A DNA stretch of 64,000 nucleotides from CANKHA01 sp035652315. Its GTDB lineage: Bacteria; Pseudomonadota; Alphaproteobacteria; Rhizobiales; Xanthobacteraceae. Position 1 is the first letter of the stretch, and each line of letters starts with the position of its first letter. A program made the translations under genes and the position numbers. The stretch is taken from assembly GCA_035652315.1 (NCBI GenBank), contig DASREA010000048.1, positions 1-64,000 of the forward strand, in the 5' to 3' direction. Under the pieces are notes generated by a model, which saw only the letters and a list, made by a program, of their open reading frames with translations, did no database searches and was not told the DNA's origin. Below, piece after piece: positions 52,292 to 61,335 of this stretch.

Positions 52292-53422
52292 ATGGGGCGA
52301 GACGATGTGGACTTCGTCCATTACGGACCCGGCACGCCGGCCGGAACCTATTTGCGGAAATTCTGGCACCCGGTCTATCGCAGCGAGGACCTGCTGCCCG
52401 GATGGGCCAAGCGCGTCGAGATCATGGGCGAATTCTTTACCCTCTATCGCGGCGAGAGCGGCCGGGCCCATGTCGTCGACGATCGCTGTCCGCACCGCAG
52501 AACGCGACTCTCCATCGGCGAGGTGGAGGGCGACAGTATCAGGTGCTTCTATCACGGCTGGAAATTCGCAGCCGACGGCATCTGCGAGGAGCAGCCGGCC
52601 GAGCCGCCGTCGTTCAAACAAGGCGTGTGCATCAGGTCGTATCCGGCGCGCGAATATCTCGGCCTGATCTTCGCCTATTTGGGGGAAGGCGAGGCCCCGG
52701 AATTCGAGGAGTTTCCGGAGGCCGAATACGACAATGGCTGGCCGCTGGTCGTCAAAAAGATCGAGGTGCCGTACAATTTTTTCCAGCGCATCGAGAACAG
52801 CTTGGACGAAGCGCATGTGCATTTCGTGCACAAGATATCCGCCAGCGCGACGAAGGAATTCAGCAGCCTGCCGATCGCTTATGCCGCGGAAGAGACCGAC
52901 TATGGTATTTTGAGGAGAACGACCTACGAACGCGACGGCAGGCGCGAAATCCGGCAGAAGTATTTCATGATGCCGAATATCGGCCTGACCATGCCACCGC
53001 CGGCCACGGAGCTCGATGCCTGGACACCGAATCTGTCCTGGCGCGTCCCCGTCAACGACCACTCGACCTTGAGCTTCAACATCGCGCGCCGGCAGGACCG
53101 CGGCAGCAAGGTGGCGAACAAGGACTGGGAAGCCATCGACAGCATCGTCGACAAAATTCTCGACGGCAGGATGCGGCTGAAAGACATCGACCCCTATCAC
53201 CCGCGCTTGTTCAACATCCAGGACAATACGGCGATCGCCGGCCAGGGTCGCATGCATACCGAACGTGACAAGGAATATCTCGGCCGTTCGGATATTCCGA
53301 TTGTTCTGCTGCGCAGGATCTACCAGCGTGAGATTCGCGCAGCGGCGGAAGGCAAGCCGATCAAACGCTGGCGGTTACCGCGCGAGAAGCTCGTTCTCGG
53401 CTTTCAGCCTGCCGCCGAATAG
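52292..53422 (+). CDS. Rieske [2Fe-2S] oxygenase, shorter subfamily (copy 4)
   Basis: The 376-residue protein has C66-x-H68, C85-FY-H88 with 16-residue spacing, and iron ligands D172, H175 and H180 in NSLDEAHVHFVH. It is about 50 residues shorter than copies 1-3 and only distantly related, so it likely acts on a different substrate or as an O-demethylase or monooxygenase. It starts ten bases after the ABC ATPase gene, which suggests that it attacks the imported compound. Confidence 0.92.
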   Translation: MGRDDVDFVHYGPGTPAGTYLRKFWHPVYRSEDLLPGWAKRVEIMGEFFTLYRGESGRAHVVDDRCPHRRTRLSIGEVEGDSIRCFYHGWKFAADGICEEQPAEPPSFKQGVCIRSYPAREYLGLIFAYLGEGEAPEFEEFPEAEYDNGWPLVVKKIEVPYNFFQRIENSLDEAHVHFVHKISASATKEFSSLPIAYAAEETDYGILRRTTYERDGRREIRQKYFMMPNIGLTMPPPATELDAWTPNLSWRVPVNDHSTLSFNIARRQDRGSKVANKDWEAIDSIVDKILDGRMRLKDIDPYHPRLFNIQDNTAIAGQGRMHTERDKEYLGRSDIPIVLLRRIYQREIRAAAEGKPIKRWRLPREKLVLGFQPAAE

Positions 53423-53439
53423 TAAGGATCAAGCGAACC

Positions 53440-53463
53440 GGCGCCCGCGGCAAGGCGGGCGCC
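53440..53463. terminator. GC-rich hairpin between convergent genes
   Basis: GGCGCCCGC / GCGGGCGCC is a perfect 9-bp stem with a GGCAAG loop between Rieske copy 4 and the convergent dienelactone hydrolase gene. It lacks a U-run, so it may terminate weakly or protect 3' ends. Confidence 0.4.
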
Positions 53464-53476
53464 CCTGCTTGCCACG

Positions 53477-54349
53477 CTAGCTTAGCGTGCGCTTCAGCAT
53501 GGCCACGGTGCGGCCCCAGGCCTTGTCCGCGGCCTCCTTGTTGTAACGGGCAGCGGTGGTGTCGTTGTTGAAGGCGTGCTGCGTGCCTGGATACTGATAG
53601 ATCTCGTGCTTGACGCCCGCAGCCGCCAGCGCGTCCTTATAGGCCGGAATGCCGGCGTTGATGCGCTCATCCTCGCCTGCATAATGCAGCAGCAGCTCGG
53701 CCTTTATCTTTGAAACATTTTCCGCCGGCGGCTGCGCGCCATAGTAGGGCACGGCCGCTGCCAGGTCGGAGCCCGCCGCCACTGCGGTCCTATTGACCAC
53801 GCCGCCGCCCCAGCAGAAGCCCACGGCGCCGACCTTGCCGTTGCTTTTCTCATGACCTTTCAGCCAGCGGACGGCCGCGACCGCATTCTCGGTCACCTTG
53901 GGCGCCTCGAGCTTGCCAATCATGTCGCGGCCCTTGTCCTCGTCGTCGGGCGTCCCGCCCATCGGCGCGAGGAAATCGGGGGCGAGAACGAGAAAACCTT
54001 CGAGAGCAAGGCGCCGCGCCACGTCCTTGATGTGCGGGACGAGTCCGCGGTTTTCATGCACGACCATCACCGCCGGCAGGCGGCCGCTGGCCGATGCCGG
54101 CCACACCAGATATCCGGTCATCCGGTCGCCGAACGTCACCATCTGCGATTTGAGGCGGGAATCGTTTTCCGGAACGATGCTGGGCGCCGACATGTTGGCG
54201 GCGATCATCGCCGCAATGGCTTGCGCCGCCTCGCTTGTGCCGACCAGCTCGGTCAGCCGCCGCATGAAATCCGCGCGGTCGTTCGTCTGATGCGTGAACT
54301 CATCGTACAGATTGATCATTTCCTGTGTAATTCTGGGTAGCTCGGTCAT
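53477..54349 (-). CDS. Dienelactone hydrolase family protein
   Basis: The 290-residue protein has an N-terminal helical extension of about 60 residues, then the DLH alpha/beta-hydrolase domain. The Cys nucleophile is in GFCWGGGVVN, the acid in YAGEDERINAG and the His in GTQHAFNND. Family enzymes open dienelactones in aromatic ring-fission pathways, which fits the oxygenase-rich surroundings. It is downstream of the M24-like gene on the same strand, separated by 165 bases, so a separate promoter is likely. Confidence 0.9.
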   Translation of the reverse strand: MTELPRITQEMINLYDEFTHQTNDRADFMRRLTELVGTSEAAQAIAAMIAANMSAPSIVPENDSRLKSQMVTFGDRMTGYLVWPASASGRLPAVMVVHENRGLVPHIKDVARRLALEGFLVLAPDFLAPMGGTPDDEDKGRDMIGKLEAPKVTENAVAAVRWLKGHEKSNGKVGAVGFCWGGGVVNRTAVAAGSDLAAAVPYYGAQPPAENVSKIKAELLLHYAGEDERINAGIPAYKDALAAAGVKHEIYQYPGTQHAFNNDTTAARYNKEAADKAWGRTVAMLKRTLS

Positions 54350-54514
54350 GGCGGCTCCGTTTAAATGAAATCGTAACGTTGGACTGCGGTTATCGTCGAC
54401 GTAACGGCGTGTGCTCGTGGCGCCTCCTTGTACGTTATTTGCGGAGCGTTACGAGGTAAAGACCGCCGGCCGCCCCGAAATCCAGCTCGACATTCAGCGG
54501 CACCGTAGGGCGCA

Positions 54515-55726
54515 TCAGGACGCCACCGCGAGCGCATGCGGCCGCTGCCCCAGACGGCGGCCCCCCTGCGGAGTCACCACGATGGTATCGCCCCAAGTGC
54601 AGATGGACTTGCCGTCCGCCGTGGTCGCCGACGGCTTGAACACGAAGACCATATTCTCCTGCAGCGCGACCGCGAGTTGCTCGGGATCGCGCGCCGTGCG
54701 GGTGATGATGGGACCGTCGTCGCCAGCGCCGCGGCCGTGCATGGTAAGAATGGGCTTGGCATCCGCAGCCGGACCCTGGCGCGGCGCCGCCCGGCGCGCC
54801 GCAGCGTCGGTGCGTTCCGCCAATTCCTTGACGGTGACGCCCGGGCGCAGATGCAACATCAACTCGTTAAAGATCTCGCGCTGCACCTTGAACAGCTCTT
54901 CGTGCGTGGGGTCGGCCACCTGGACGAAAACCGGCTGCACCGCCTGTGCGCGATAACCGATCCAGGATGCCTCTAGCTCATTGATAATGAGATCGCCGCG
55001 CTCCAGCACGCGCATGCTCGGGCGAGTAAGCGTGCGGACCGGGTTCTTCCCCGAGACCCAGTTGCAGTGAACGGGAAGCTCGGAGCCATTGCGCATCATG
55101 GCATAAAGCGTTGCCGCCCAGACCTCCCAATCCGTTGCGCCCGGTTTGGCAGAGGCGATCTCGGCCGCCACTCCTTCCTCGATGATCGCTATCGATTTGG
55201 TCAGGACCTCGATCTCTTCGGCGCTCTTGATGTAGCGCACCTCGGTGAGAAGCTGCGTGGCATCGACGATATCGGCCTGCGGGCAGTTCTCGCGAATTTG
55301 CACCCAGAAATTATGCGAGATGGTTCCTTCGGGCGAGCGCGTGCCGCCGCCGAGGCCGGTGATGCCGATGCGTCCCTTCTCGGCCTTCAGCTCCTTGAGC
55401 CGCTCCGCCGCGACCTTGCCGTAGCGCCGGCGCGCCTCGCGCACGTCCGTGGTCCAGTCCTGCACCGTCGGCCACCGCGCCGCCGCCGAGGTCGCGATGG
55501 CGGTGATATCGCCCTCCAGTGGAAAGACCACGGCGATATCGGCATCGCCGCCGCCGCCGACATGGCTGAGATAGCGCGCGTTGGATTGGAAGTCAGTCGA
55601 ATGGCCGGTGTTGTTCGGCACTATAATGACGTCGATGTTTTGCTGGCGCATGCGCTCGCGCACGGCGCGCCAGCGGCGGTCCCGCTCGGCGAGGGAAAAG
55701 CGGGGGTAAGGGTAGAGCTCGACCAT
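54515..55726 (-). CDS. M24/creatinase-fold hydrolase with altered metal site
   Basis: The 403-residue protein has a creatinase-type N-domain (1-150) and a pita-bread M24 domain with INELEASWIGYRAQAVQPVFV, ILTMHGRGAGDDGP, FVFKPSATT and TWGDTIVVT. Where dinuclear M24 peptidases have two Asp, His and two Glu, only the His is clearly kept; the Glu of EPG reads Lys and the Glu of ED reads Gly. It is therefore more like metal-free creatinase than an aminopeptidase. The substrate is unknown. GAGGAGG precedes the ATG. Confidence 0.83.
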   Translation of the reverse strand: MVELYPYPRFSLAERDRRWRAVRERMRQQNIDVIIVPNNTGHSTDFQSNARYLSHVGGGGDADIAVVFPLEGDITAIATSAAARWPTVQDWTTDVREARRRYGKVAAERLKELKAEKGRIGITGLGGGTRSPEGTISHNFWVQIRENCPQADIVDATQLLTEVRYIKSAEEIEVLTKSIAIIEEGVAAEIASAKPGATDWEVWAATLYAMMRNGSELPVHCNWVSGKNPVRTLTRPSMRVLERGDLIINELEASWIGYRAQAVQPVFVQVADPTHEELFKVQREIFNELMLHLRPGVTVKELAERTDAAARRAAPRQGPAADAKPILTMHGRGAGDDGPIITRTARDPEQLAVALQENMVFVFKPSATTADGKSICTWGDTIVVTPQGGRRLGQRPHALAVAS

Positions 55727-55905
55727 TCAGATCCTCCTCACCGGCCTCGGTACAGGCCCGGCTTTGCTCCGCCAACCGCAGGTAGAGGAGACTGCACTGT
55801 CACACCAAGCCCCAGCCCGCCCACGTTGCCTTATAAGGCATTCGTACTATACTAACGGCTGAAGGACGGATAGGCCGCCCATCCACGAACCGCCGGCTGG
55901 ATATC

Positions 55906-56535
55906 ATGAGCACCATGGCCCTACATGCAGATGAAATGAGTGCGGTAGACCTCGATCCAGACGTCAACCCGGATGCTCCTCTTCACATCCGCGCGCTCAA
56001 TCACACCACCCTGCCCGTCCACGACCGCTACAAGGCGGCAAAATTCTATGTCGTGGTTCTTGGAGCCGAGATGCATCACGAGTCTGATCCTGACCGGGTC
56101 AAGCAAGGAAAGGCGCGGGCTCTGCAGGTGGGTGTGAGGCTTTGCTCCGGGCTCGAGCTCGACCTGTTCGAGCAGAATTACGGCCAGCCAAAATGGGATC
56201 AGTCGCACCCGCACATCGCCTTCGACGTGACGAAGGACAGCTTGCTCAGATGGGCCGAACATCTGAAGAAGTGGGGCGTGCCCTTCGTGGGTCCGATGAC
56301 GCGCGCCGGCAGCGGCGCCGCGGAAATCTATTTCAACGATCCGGATGGAAATCACTTGGAGCTGTACTGCGCCAAGTTTCCGAACTCGGACAGCCTTCCC
56401 AGCGGCCCCTTCGACAAGAGCGCGGTGGTCCATCAGAAGCCCTGGCCGGCGCCCGAGCTCGAAGCGGAGGCCAACCGTTTGCTGGAGGCCTCGCTGAAAA
56501 GAATGCGCGCTCGGAAAGCGAAAAAGACCGCGTAA
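55906..56535 (+). CDS. VOC-family (glyoxalase/extradiol dioxygenase-like) protein
   Basis: The 209-residue protein has one VOC module (about 28-160) with possible metal ligands His in LNHTTLPVH, His in HPHIAFDV and Glu in NHLELYC. The sequence FNDPDGNHLELY is typical. It could be a ring-cleavage dioxygenase, an isomerase or a resistance-type protein. It leads a plus-strand run that continues with a flavin reductase and ABC system 3, which supports a catabolic role. The start of the first 15 residues is uncertain. Confidence 0.82.
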   Translation: MSTMALHADEMSAVDLDPDVNPDAPLHIRALNHTTLPVHDRYKAAKFYVVVLGAEMHHESDPDRVKQGKARALQVGVRLCSGLELDLFEQNYGQPKWDQSHPHIAFDVTKDSLLRWAEHLKKWGVPFVGPMTRAGSGAAEIYFNDPDGNHLELYCAKFPNSDSLPSGPFDKSAVVHQKPWPAPELEAEANRLLEASLKRMRARKAKKTA

Positions 56536-56632
56536 GATCTGCAGCGAAGCGGCCGCCCCGCAAAGCGGAGAAATAACACAAGTCTCCGCATGCCGGGTGG
56601 CAATCTGCATCTTTCGGTCGAGGCAATAAAGT

Positions 56633-57265
56633 ATGCAGTGGGAGGAGTCGGACGCATTCGAGCCGGGCGGTCACGGCAACAAACCGTTTGCAGTCCGCAT
56701 TCCCGCATTGCTCGTGAGCCGCGGCTCAGCCGGGCAGATCAATTTTCTGACGGCGATGTGGTTCACCCCGGTTGCGGCCGAGCCTTCCCGCCTGATCGTC
56801 GGGATCCAAAAAGACACCTATACCTACGATCTGGTTCGCCAAACCGGCGAGTTCGTCATGAGCGCGCCGTCGGCGTCGATGATGGACGTGGTCGTCTTCG
56901 CCGGGCGGATGTCGGGCCGCGATGTCGACAAGTGGAAGGAAACGGGGCTGACGCCGGTCAAGCCTTCGAAAGGCACCGTTCCCCTGATCGGCGAAGCGAT
57001 CGGCAACGTCGAATACAAAGTCGTCAATCAAATCCCTCTGGATGACGCGATAGACCTTTTTGTCGGAGAGGTCTTGAGCGTGCACATCCGCAAAGGCGCG
57101 ATGGAAGGCGAGCTCTATCGCGAGGATGCCAGGCCCCTGTTGTACATGGGGACGAAGTACGACGAGAACGGCAAGTCGATGGGCAAGTTCCACGGCGAGC
57201 TTTCCGGAATAAAACGTGCAGATTACGGATCGGCCCTGCTACAAAGGCACGCAATCCGCAAATAA
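56633..57265 (+). CDS. Flavin reductase-like FMN-binding protein
   Basis: The 210-residue protein belongs to the flavin-reductase-like (split-barrel) family, with PALLVSRGSAGQINFLTAMWFTPVAAEPSRLIVGIQKDTYTYDLVRQTGEFVMSAPS as its clearest block. Such proteins supply reduced flavin to monooxygenases or are themselves flavoenzymes. It begins nine bases after GAGG and lies 98 bases after the VOC gene and 61 bases before the ABC binding protein. Confidence 0.88.
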   Translation: MQWEESDAFEPGGHGNKPFAVRIPALLVSRGSAGQINFLTAMWFTPVAAEPSRLIVGIQKDTYTYDLVRQTGEFVMSAPSASMMDVVVFAGRMSGRDVDKWKETGLTPVKPSKGTVPLIGEAIGNVEYKVVNQIPLDDAIDLFVGEVLSVHIRKGAMEGELYREDARPLLYMGTKYDENGKSMGKFHGELSGIKRADYGSALLQRHAIRK

Positions 57266-57325
57266 CGACGGCGGCACGGGCCATCCGAAGCCGCAAAGCG
57301 CATAAACGCGCATAGGGAGGGAAGA

Positions 57326-58441
57326 ATGAACACGATCGCTTTGCGGCGATTAGGCCTGCTTGCCGCGCTCGTGGCGACGATCGGCCTCGCAAGCGTCGCC
57401 GCGCCCGCTCACGCACAAAACGGCCCCGACGCCGAGAGCATTCTGAAGGGATTGGCCTCGCTGCCGCCGGCCGAGCGGGAGAAAGCCTTGGTCGAAGGCG
57501 CCAAGAAAGAAGGCAAGGTGGTGTGGTACACGGTCGATGCACCGAAGACGAACGAGATATTGGCCGACACTTTCGCCAAGAAATATCCTTTCATCGAGGT
57601 GCAATTCATCCGCGCCAAGAGCCGCAGCATCGTCGATCGCATCACCAACGAAACCCGCGCCGGCCGCTATATCTTCGACCTCGCGACCACGTCGACCGAA
57701 ACCTTTTATATGTACCCGGTCGAGGAGGTCTTTGCGCAATACACGTCGCCCGCCAAGGACGCGATTCCGCCCTCGCGGAAGGGGGACAGATGGGCCAGCG
57801 CCTTCATCTTCATTCGCACGCTCGGCTACAACACCAACCTGGTGAAGCCCGAGGAAGTGCCCAAGAGCTGGGAGGATTTGCTTGATCCCAAGTGGAAGGG
57901 CAAAATCATGTTCGACGAGTCATCGCTCGACGAGGTGGCGACGCTCTATCGAAAATGGGGCAAGGAGAAAACCACGGAGTACCTCGACAAGCTCGGCAAA
58001 AGCGGCAACCTGCAAATCCAGCGCGGCAGAAACACCACTTCGCAATTGCTTGCCGCAGGCGAGGCCCCGCTCGGCGTGACCATCTATGCCTATGAGCTCG
58101 AGCAGTTGAAGCAGAAGCAAGCGCCGGTCGAATGGGCGCTGATCGATCCTTCTCCCGGTGCGCTGCAGATGATGTCCATTGGGCGGCATGCGCCGCATCC
58201 TTACAGCGCGGCACTGCTGTATGACTTCACGCTCGGACCAGACGGCCAGAAGATGTACGCCGACATGAACCGGCTTCCGGCCAATCCGCAGGTAAAGTCA
58301 AAATCACCGCGAACCGACGAGGCCGCGAACGACCCGCGGTTCGTGGTGGAAACGCCGGAGGGTGCCAGATCCTCGACCGCCGATGCGCTGAAGCTGCTGG
58401 ACGACAAAATCCTCAAGGTGGTTCTGGAGAGAAGGCAGTAG
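57326..58441 (+). CDS. ABC transporter extracellular solute-binding protein, family 1 (system 3)
   Basis: The 371-residue protein has a signal peptide (LGLLAALVATIGLASVAAPAHAQ, cleavage near residue 31). The binding fold contains AKKEGKVVWYTVDAPKTNEILADTFAKKYPFIEVQF, LLDPKWKGKIMFDESS and a closing PHPYSAALLYDFTLGPDGQ. An AGGGAGG precedes the start. It delivers an unknown solute to the permease and ATPase encoded just downstream. Confidence 0.93.
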   Translation: MNTIALRRLGLLAALVATIGLASVAAPAHAQNGPDAESILKGLASLPPAEREKALVEGAKKEGKVVWYTVDAPKTNEILADTFAKKYPFIEVQFIRAKSRSIVDRITNETRAGRYIFDLATTSTETFYMYPVEEVFAQYTSPAKDAIPPSRKGDRWASAFIFIRTLGYNTNLVKPEEVPKSWEDLLDPKWKGKIMFDESSLDEVATLYRKWGKEKTTEYLDKLGKSGNLQIQRGRNTTSQLLAAGEAPLGVTIYAYELEQLKQKQAPVEWALIDPSPGALQMMSIGRHAPHPYSAALLYDFTLGPDGQKMYADMNRLPANPQVKSKSPRTDEAANDPRFVVETPEGARSSTADALKLLDDKILKVVLERRQ

Positions 58442-58486
58442 AGCGGAAGAACGTGCAAGTCCTCGTTTGGTGCTAGGCGGATTGCC

Positions 58487-60223
58487 ATGACGGCGGGGAT
58501 TTTCGCTCAGCAGGCATCCGGCGCAACCAGCCCGGCGCGAAGCGTCACGTGGCGACACGTGGCGCTCTTCGTCATCACCGGCATCGTTCTTTATCTCACG
58601 CTCGTCCCCCTCGCCGTCATCCTGTTCGGCACCTTCACCAACGGGCCGCCGGGCAGCCACGCCGCTTTCACGCTACGCAATTATGCCAGAGCGTTCGGCA
58701 ATCCCGAACTCCTTTATTCCGGCATCCATTCCATCATCTTCGCCGTCGCTTCCGGCATCATCGCCTTTGTGGTCGGCGGTTTTCTCGCCTGGGTGACGGA
58801 AAGAACGAATACGCCGCTCAAGGCCATCCTCTACGGCCTAGCGCTTTTTCCCTTCGTGGTGCCGAGCATTCTGACGACGATCGCATGGATCTTTCTACTC
58901 GCGCCCAACGCCGGCGTGGTGAACCACTTCTTTCGGGCCATCTTCGGCGTCGCCCCGTTCAATGTCTTCAGCTTCGCGGGCATGATCTGGGCTTTCGGAA
59001 TCGACCACATCACCCTGCCCTTCCTGCTGCTCGCCGCCGCCTTCCGCTCCATGGATCCGACGCTGGAAGAGGCCGCGCTGGTTTCCGGCATGAGCCGCAT
59101 GCGCTGTTTCTTTCACGTCAATGTCAAGATCATGTTCCCGAGTATCCTGGCGACCTGCATCCTGCTCTTCATCAGAGGGATCGAGACCTTCGAGGCGCCC
59201 GCGCTCATAGGAATACCGGCGGCCGTCAAAGTTTTTGCCACCGATATCTTCATGGCGCTGCGCGATACCCCGACCGATTACAATTTGGCCGCCACCTTTG
59301 CCGTTCCTTATGTGGCGTTGTCGATGGCCGGCGTTTTGTTCTACCTGCACGTCACCCGCGTGGCGGAACGCTTTGCCACGATCACCGGCAAAGCCTACCA
59401 GCCGCGCGTGATCGATCTCGGGGGCTGGCGTTACCTTACGCTGGCGCTGGCGCTCGTCTGTCTTTTCGTCGCGGTCGTGATGCCCGTCGGCGTCATCTTG
59501 TGGACGTCGCTTCTGCCCTATTACTCGCGCCCGTCGTACCAGATGTTGCATATGCTGACGCTGAGCAACTATACGGCGGTCTTCAATCTTTCCGTCTTCT
59601 ACCGCGCGCTGACCAACAATCTCATAGCCGGCACGATCGCAGCAACTTTAGCCGTGGTGCTTTCCGTCGGGGTCGCCTGGATCGTGGTGCGCACGGATTT
59701 TTACGGAAAGAAGTTGCTCGACACCGTCGCGTTTGCGCCCATCGCGCTGCCGGGAGTCGTTATCGGCCTCGCTCTCATCTGGGTCTATTTGACGCTGCCG
59801 GTTCCGATTTACGGTACGCTTTGGATATTGGTAATCGGCTATGTGACAATCCTCATGCCGATCAGCCTGCGCATAGTCCACGCCTCCCTCCTGCAGTTGC
59901 ACAAGGAGCTCGAGGAGGCAGCGGAAATCGCCAACCCCTCCTGGTGGCGCAACACGATGTTCGTGCTTCTTCCTTTGATACTGCCGGGCCTGCTTGTCGC
60001 CTGGCTCTATGTCCTCACCCTCACGTTCAAGATCCTGTCGGTCCCCATCCTGCTGTCGCATGTGGGCACGCAGGTTCTTCCCGTCGTGATCTTCGGCCTG
60101 TTCGAAAGCGGCGAATATTCGCAACTGAGCGCCATCGGCATCATTCTGATTGTGGCGATCTGCTCTATCGCCGGGCTGGCGCGGCTCATCAGCTTGCGTT
60201 TCGCTGTGCCGACAAAGAGCTAG
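58487..60223 (+). CDS. ABC transporter permease, fused FbpB-type (system 3)
   Basis: The 578-residue membrane protein has two permease halves. EAA-loop sequences are MDPTLEEAALVSGMSRMRCFFHVNVKIMFP and HKELEEAAEIANPSWWRNTMFVLLPLILP. It lies between the binding-protein and ATPase genes with spacings of 45 and 8 bases. Its organisation is the same as system 1. Confidence 0.92.
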   Translation: MTAGIFAQQASGATSPARSVTWRHVALFVITGIVLYLTLVPLAVILFGTFTNGPPGSHAAFTLRNYARAFGNPELLYSGIHSIIFAVASGIIAFVVGGFLAWVTERTNTPLKAILYGLALFPFVVPSILTTIAWIFLLAPNAGVVNHFFRAIFGVAPFNVFSFAGMIWAFGIDHITLPFLLLAAAFRSMDPTLEEAALVSGMSRMRCFFHVNVKIMFPSILATCILLFIRGIETFEAPALIGIPAAVKVFATDIFMALRDTPTDYNLAATFAVPYVALSMAGVLFYLHVTRVAERFATITGKAYQPRVIDLGGWRYLTLALALVCLFVAVVMPVGVILWTSLLPYYSRPSYQMLHMLTLSNYTAVFNLSVFYRALTNNLIAGTIAATLAVVLSVGVAWIVVRTDFYGKKLLDTVAFAPIALPGVVIGLALIWVYLTLPVPIYGTLWILVIGYVTILMPISLRIVHASLLQLHKELEEAAEIANPSWWRNTMFVLLPLILPGLLVAWLYVLTLTFKILSVPILLSHVGTQVLPVVIFGLFESGEYSQLSAIGIILIVAICSIAGLARLISLRFAVPTKS

Positions 60224-60231
60224 GCACCGCG

Positions 60232-61326
60232 ATGATCGACGTGCAGGGATTGACCAAGACGTATGGCGACGCCCAGGCCCGCGCCGTGGCCGACGTCAGC
60301 TTTCAGGTTCCGACTGGCACGATCCTCACTTTGCTCGGGCCTTCCGGCTGCGGAAAGACGACGTCGCTGCGTTGCGTCGCGGGTCTCGAAAAGCCCACCG
60401 CCGGCGAAATCAGCCTTTTCGGCGAGACCGTTTATTCGGCAAGCCGCAATATTTTCGTGCGCCCAGGCGACCGCCAGGTCGGCATGATCTTCCAGTCCTA
60501 TGCCATCTGGCCGCACATGACCGTGTTTCAGAATGTGGCCTATCCGCTAACGGGCCGCGGCCTTACGCGCAGCGAAGTCCGCGCGCGCGCCTACCAGGCG
60601 ATCAAGATGGTCAGCCTGGAGGGTCTCGAAGATAGGCCGGCGCCAAGGCTGTCCGGCGGCCAGCAGCAGCGCGTCGCGCTGGCGCGTGCCATTGCCGGCA
60701 ATCCGCGCATCCTCCTGCTCGATGAGCCGCTGTCGAACCTCGACGCCAAGCTGCGCGAGGAGATGCGCGGCCAGATCCGCAGCCTGCAGCGCAAGCTCGG
60801 CATGACCTCGCTTTATGTGACGCACGATCAGTTGGAAGCGCTTTCAATCTCTGACTCCATCGCCATCATGAGCGGCGGGACTCTGATCGAGATCGGCACC
60901 CCGCGCGACGTCTATCTGCGCCCGCGCAGCCTCTTTGCGGCGCAGTTCGTGGGGCTGACCAATGTTCTGCCGGCGAAATGGATCGGCCGCGAGGGCCCGG
61001 GTCTGGCGCGCCTGGAAAGCCCTCTGGGGCCGCTGCTGTGCCGCCACGAGGAAGCCGCCGGCTTTTCCGCCGGCGCCCGCGTCATCGCACTGATCCGGCC
61101 GGAAAGCCTGCTGCTGTCGGTAACGCCGCACGACAGCGGCATCAACGTCTGGACCGGACGGGTGGCGTCGACGACCTTCCTCGGAGACTACCTCGATTGC
61201 CGCATCGCCTGCGGCGAATCCATTATGCGCGCGCGCGCCAATCCCATCACCCCGCTGGAGGACGGCGCCGAAATCCATTTGCATGTGCCGCCGGAGCGAT
61301 GCTCCATCATTGCCGGCGGCGCGTGA
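60232..61326 (+). CDS. ABC transporter ATPase, FbpC-like (system 3)
   Basis: The 364-residue protein starts MIDVQGLTKTYG and has Walker A GPSGCGKTTSLR, GMIFQSYAIWPHMTVFQNV, signature LSGGQQQRVALARAI, Walker B ILLLDEPLSNLDAK and VTHDQLEA, then a TOBE domain. The much longer frame that runs in from 58549 is an overlap with the permease gene and is not used. It ends ten bases before the convergent end of bicupin copy 4. Confidence 0.93.
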   Translation: MIDVQGLTKTYGDAQARAVADVSFQVPTGTILTLLGPSGCGKTTSLRCVAGLEKPTAGEISLFGETVYSASRNIFVRPGDRQVGMIFQSYAIWPHMTVFQNVAYPLTGRGLTRSEVRARAYQAIKMVSLEGLEDRPAPRLSGGQQQRVALARAIAGNPRILLLDEPLSNLDAKLREEMRGQIRSLQRKLGMTSLYVTHDQLEALSISDSIAIMSGGTLIEIGTPRDVYLRPRSLFAAQFVGLTNVLPAKWIGREGPGLARLESPLGPLLCRHEEAAGFSAGARVIALIRPESLLLSVTPHDSGINVWTGRVASTTFLGDYLDCRIACGESIMRARANPITPLEDGAEIHLHVPPERCSIIAGGA

Positions 61327-61335
61327 TGGGTTGGA

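Noticed and set aside
58549..60231. Upstream extension of the system 3 ATPase frame to 925 residues
   Set aside because: It overlaps the permease gene in another frame and is Arg/His-rich; the ATG at 60232 gives a normal-length ATPase.
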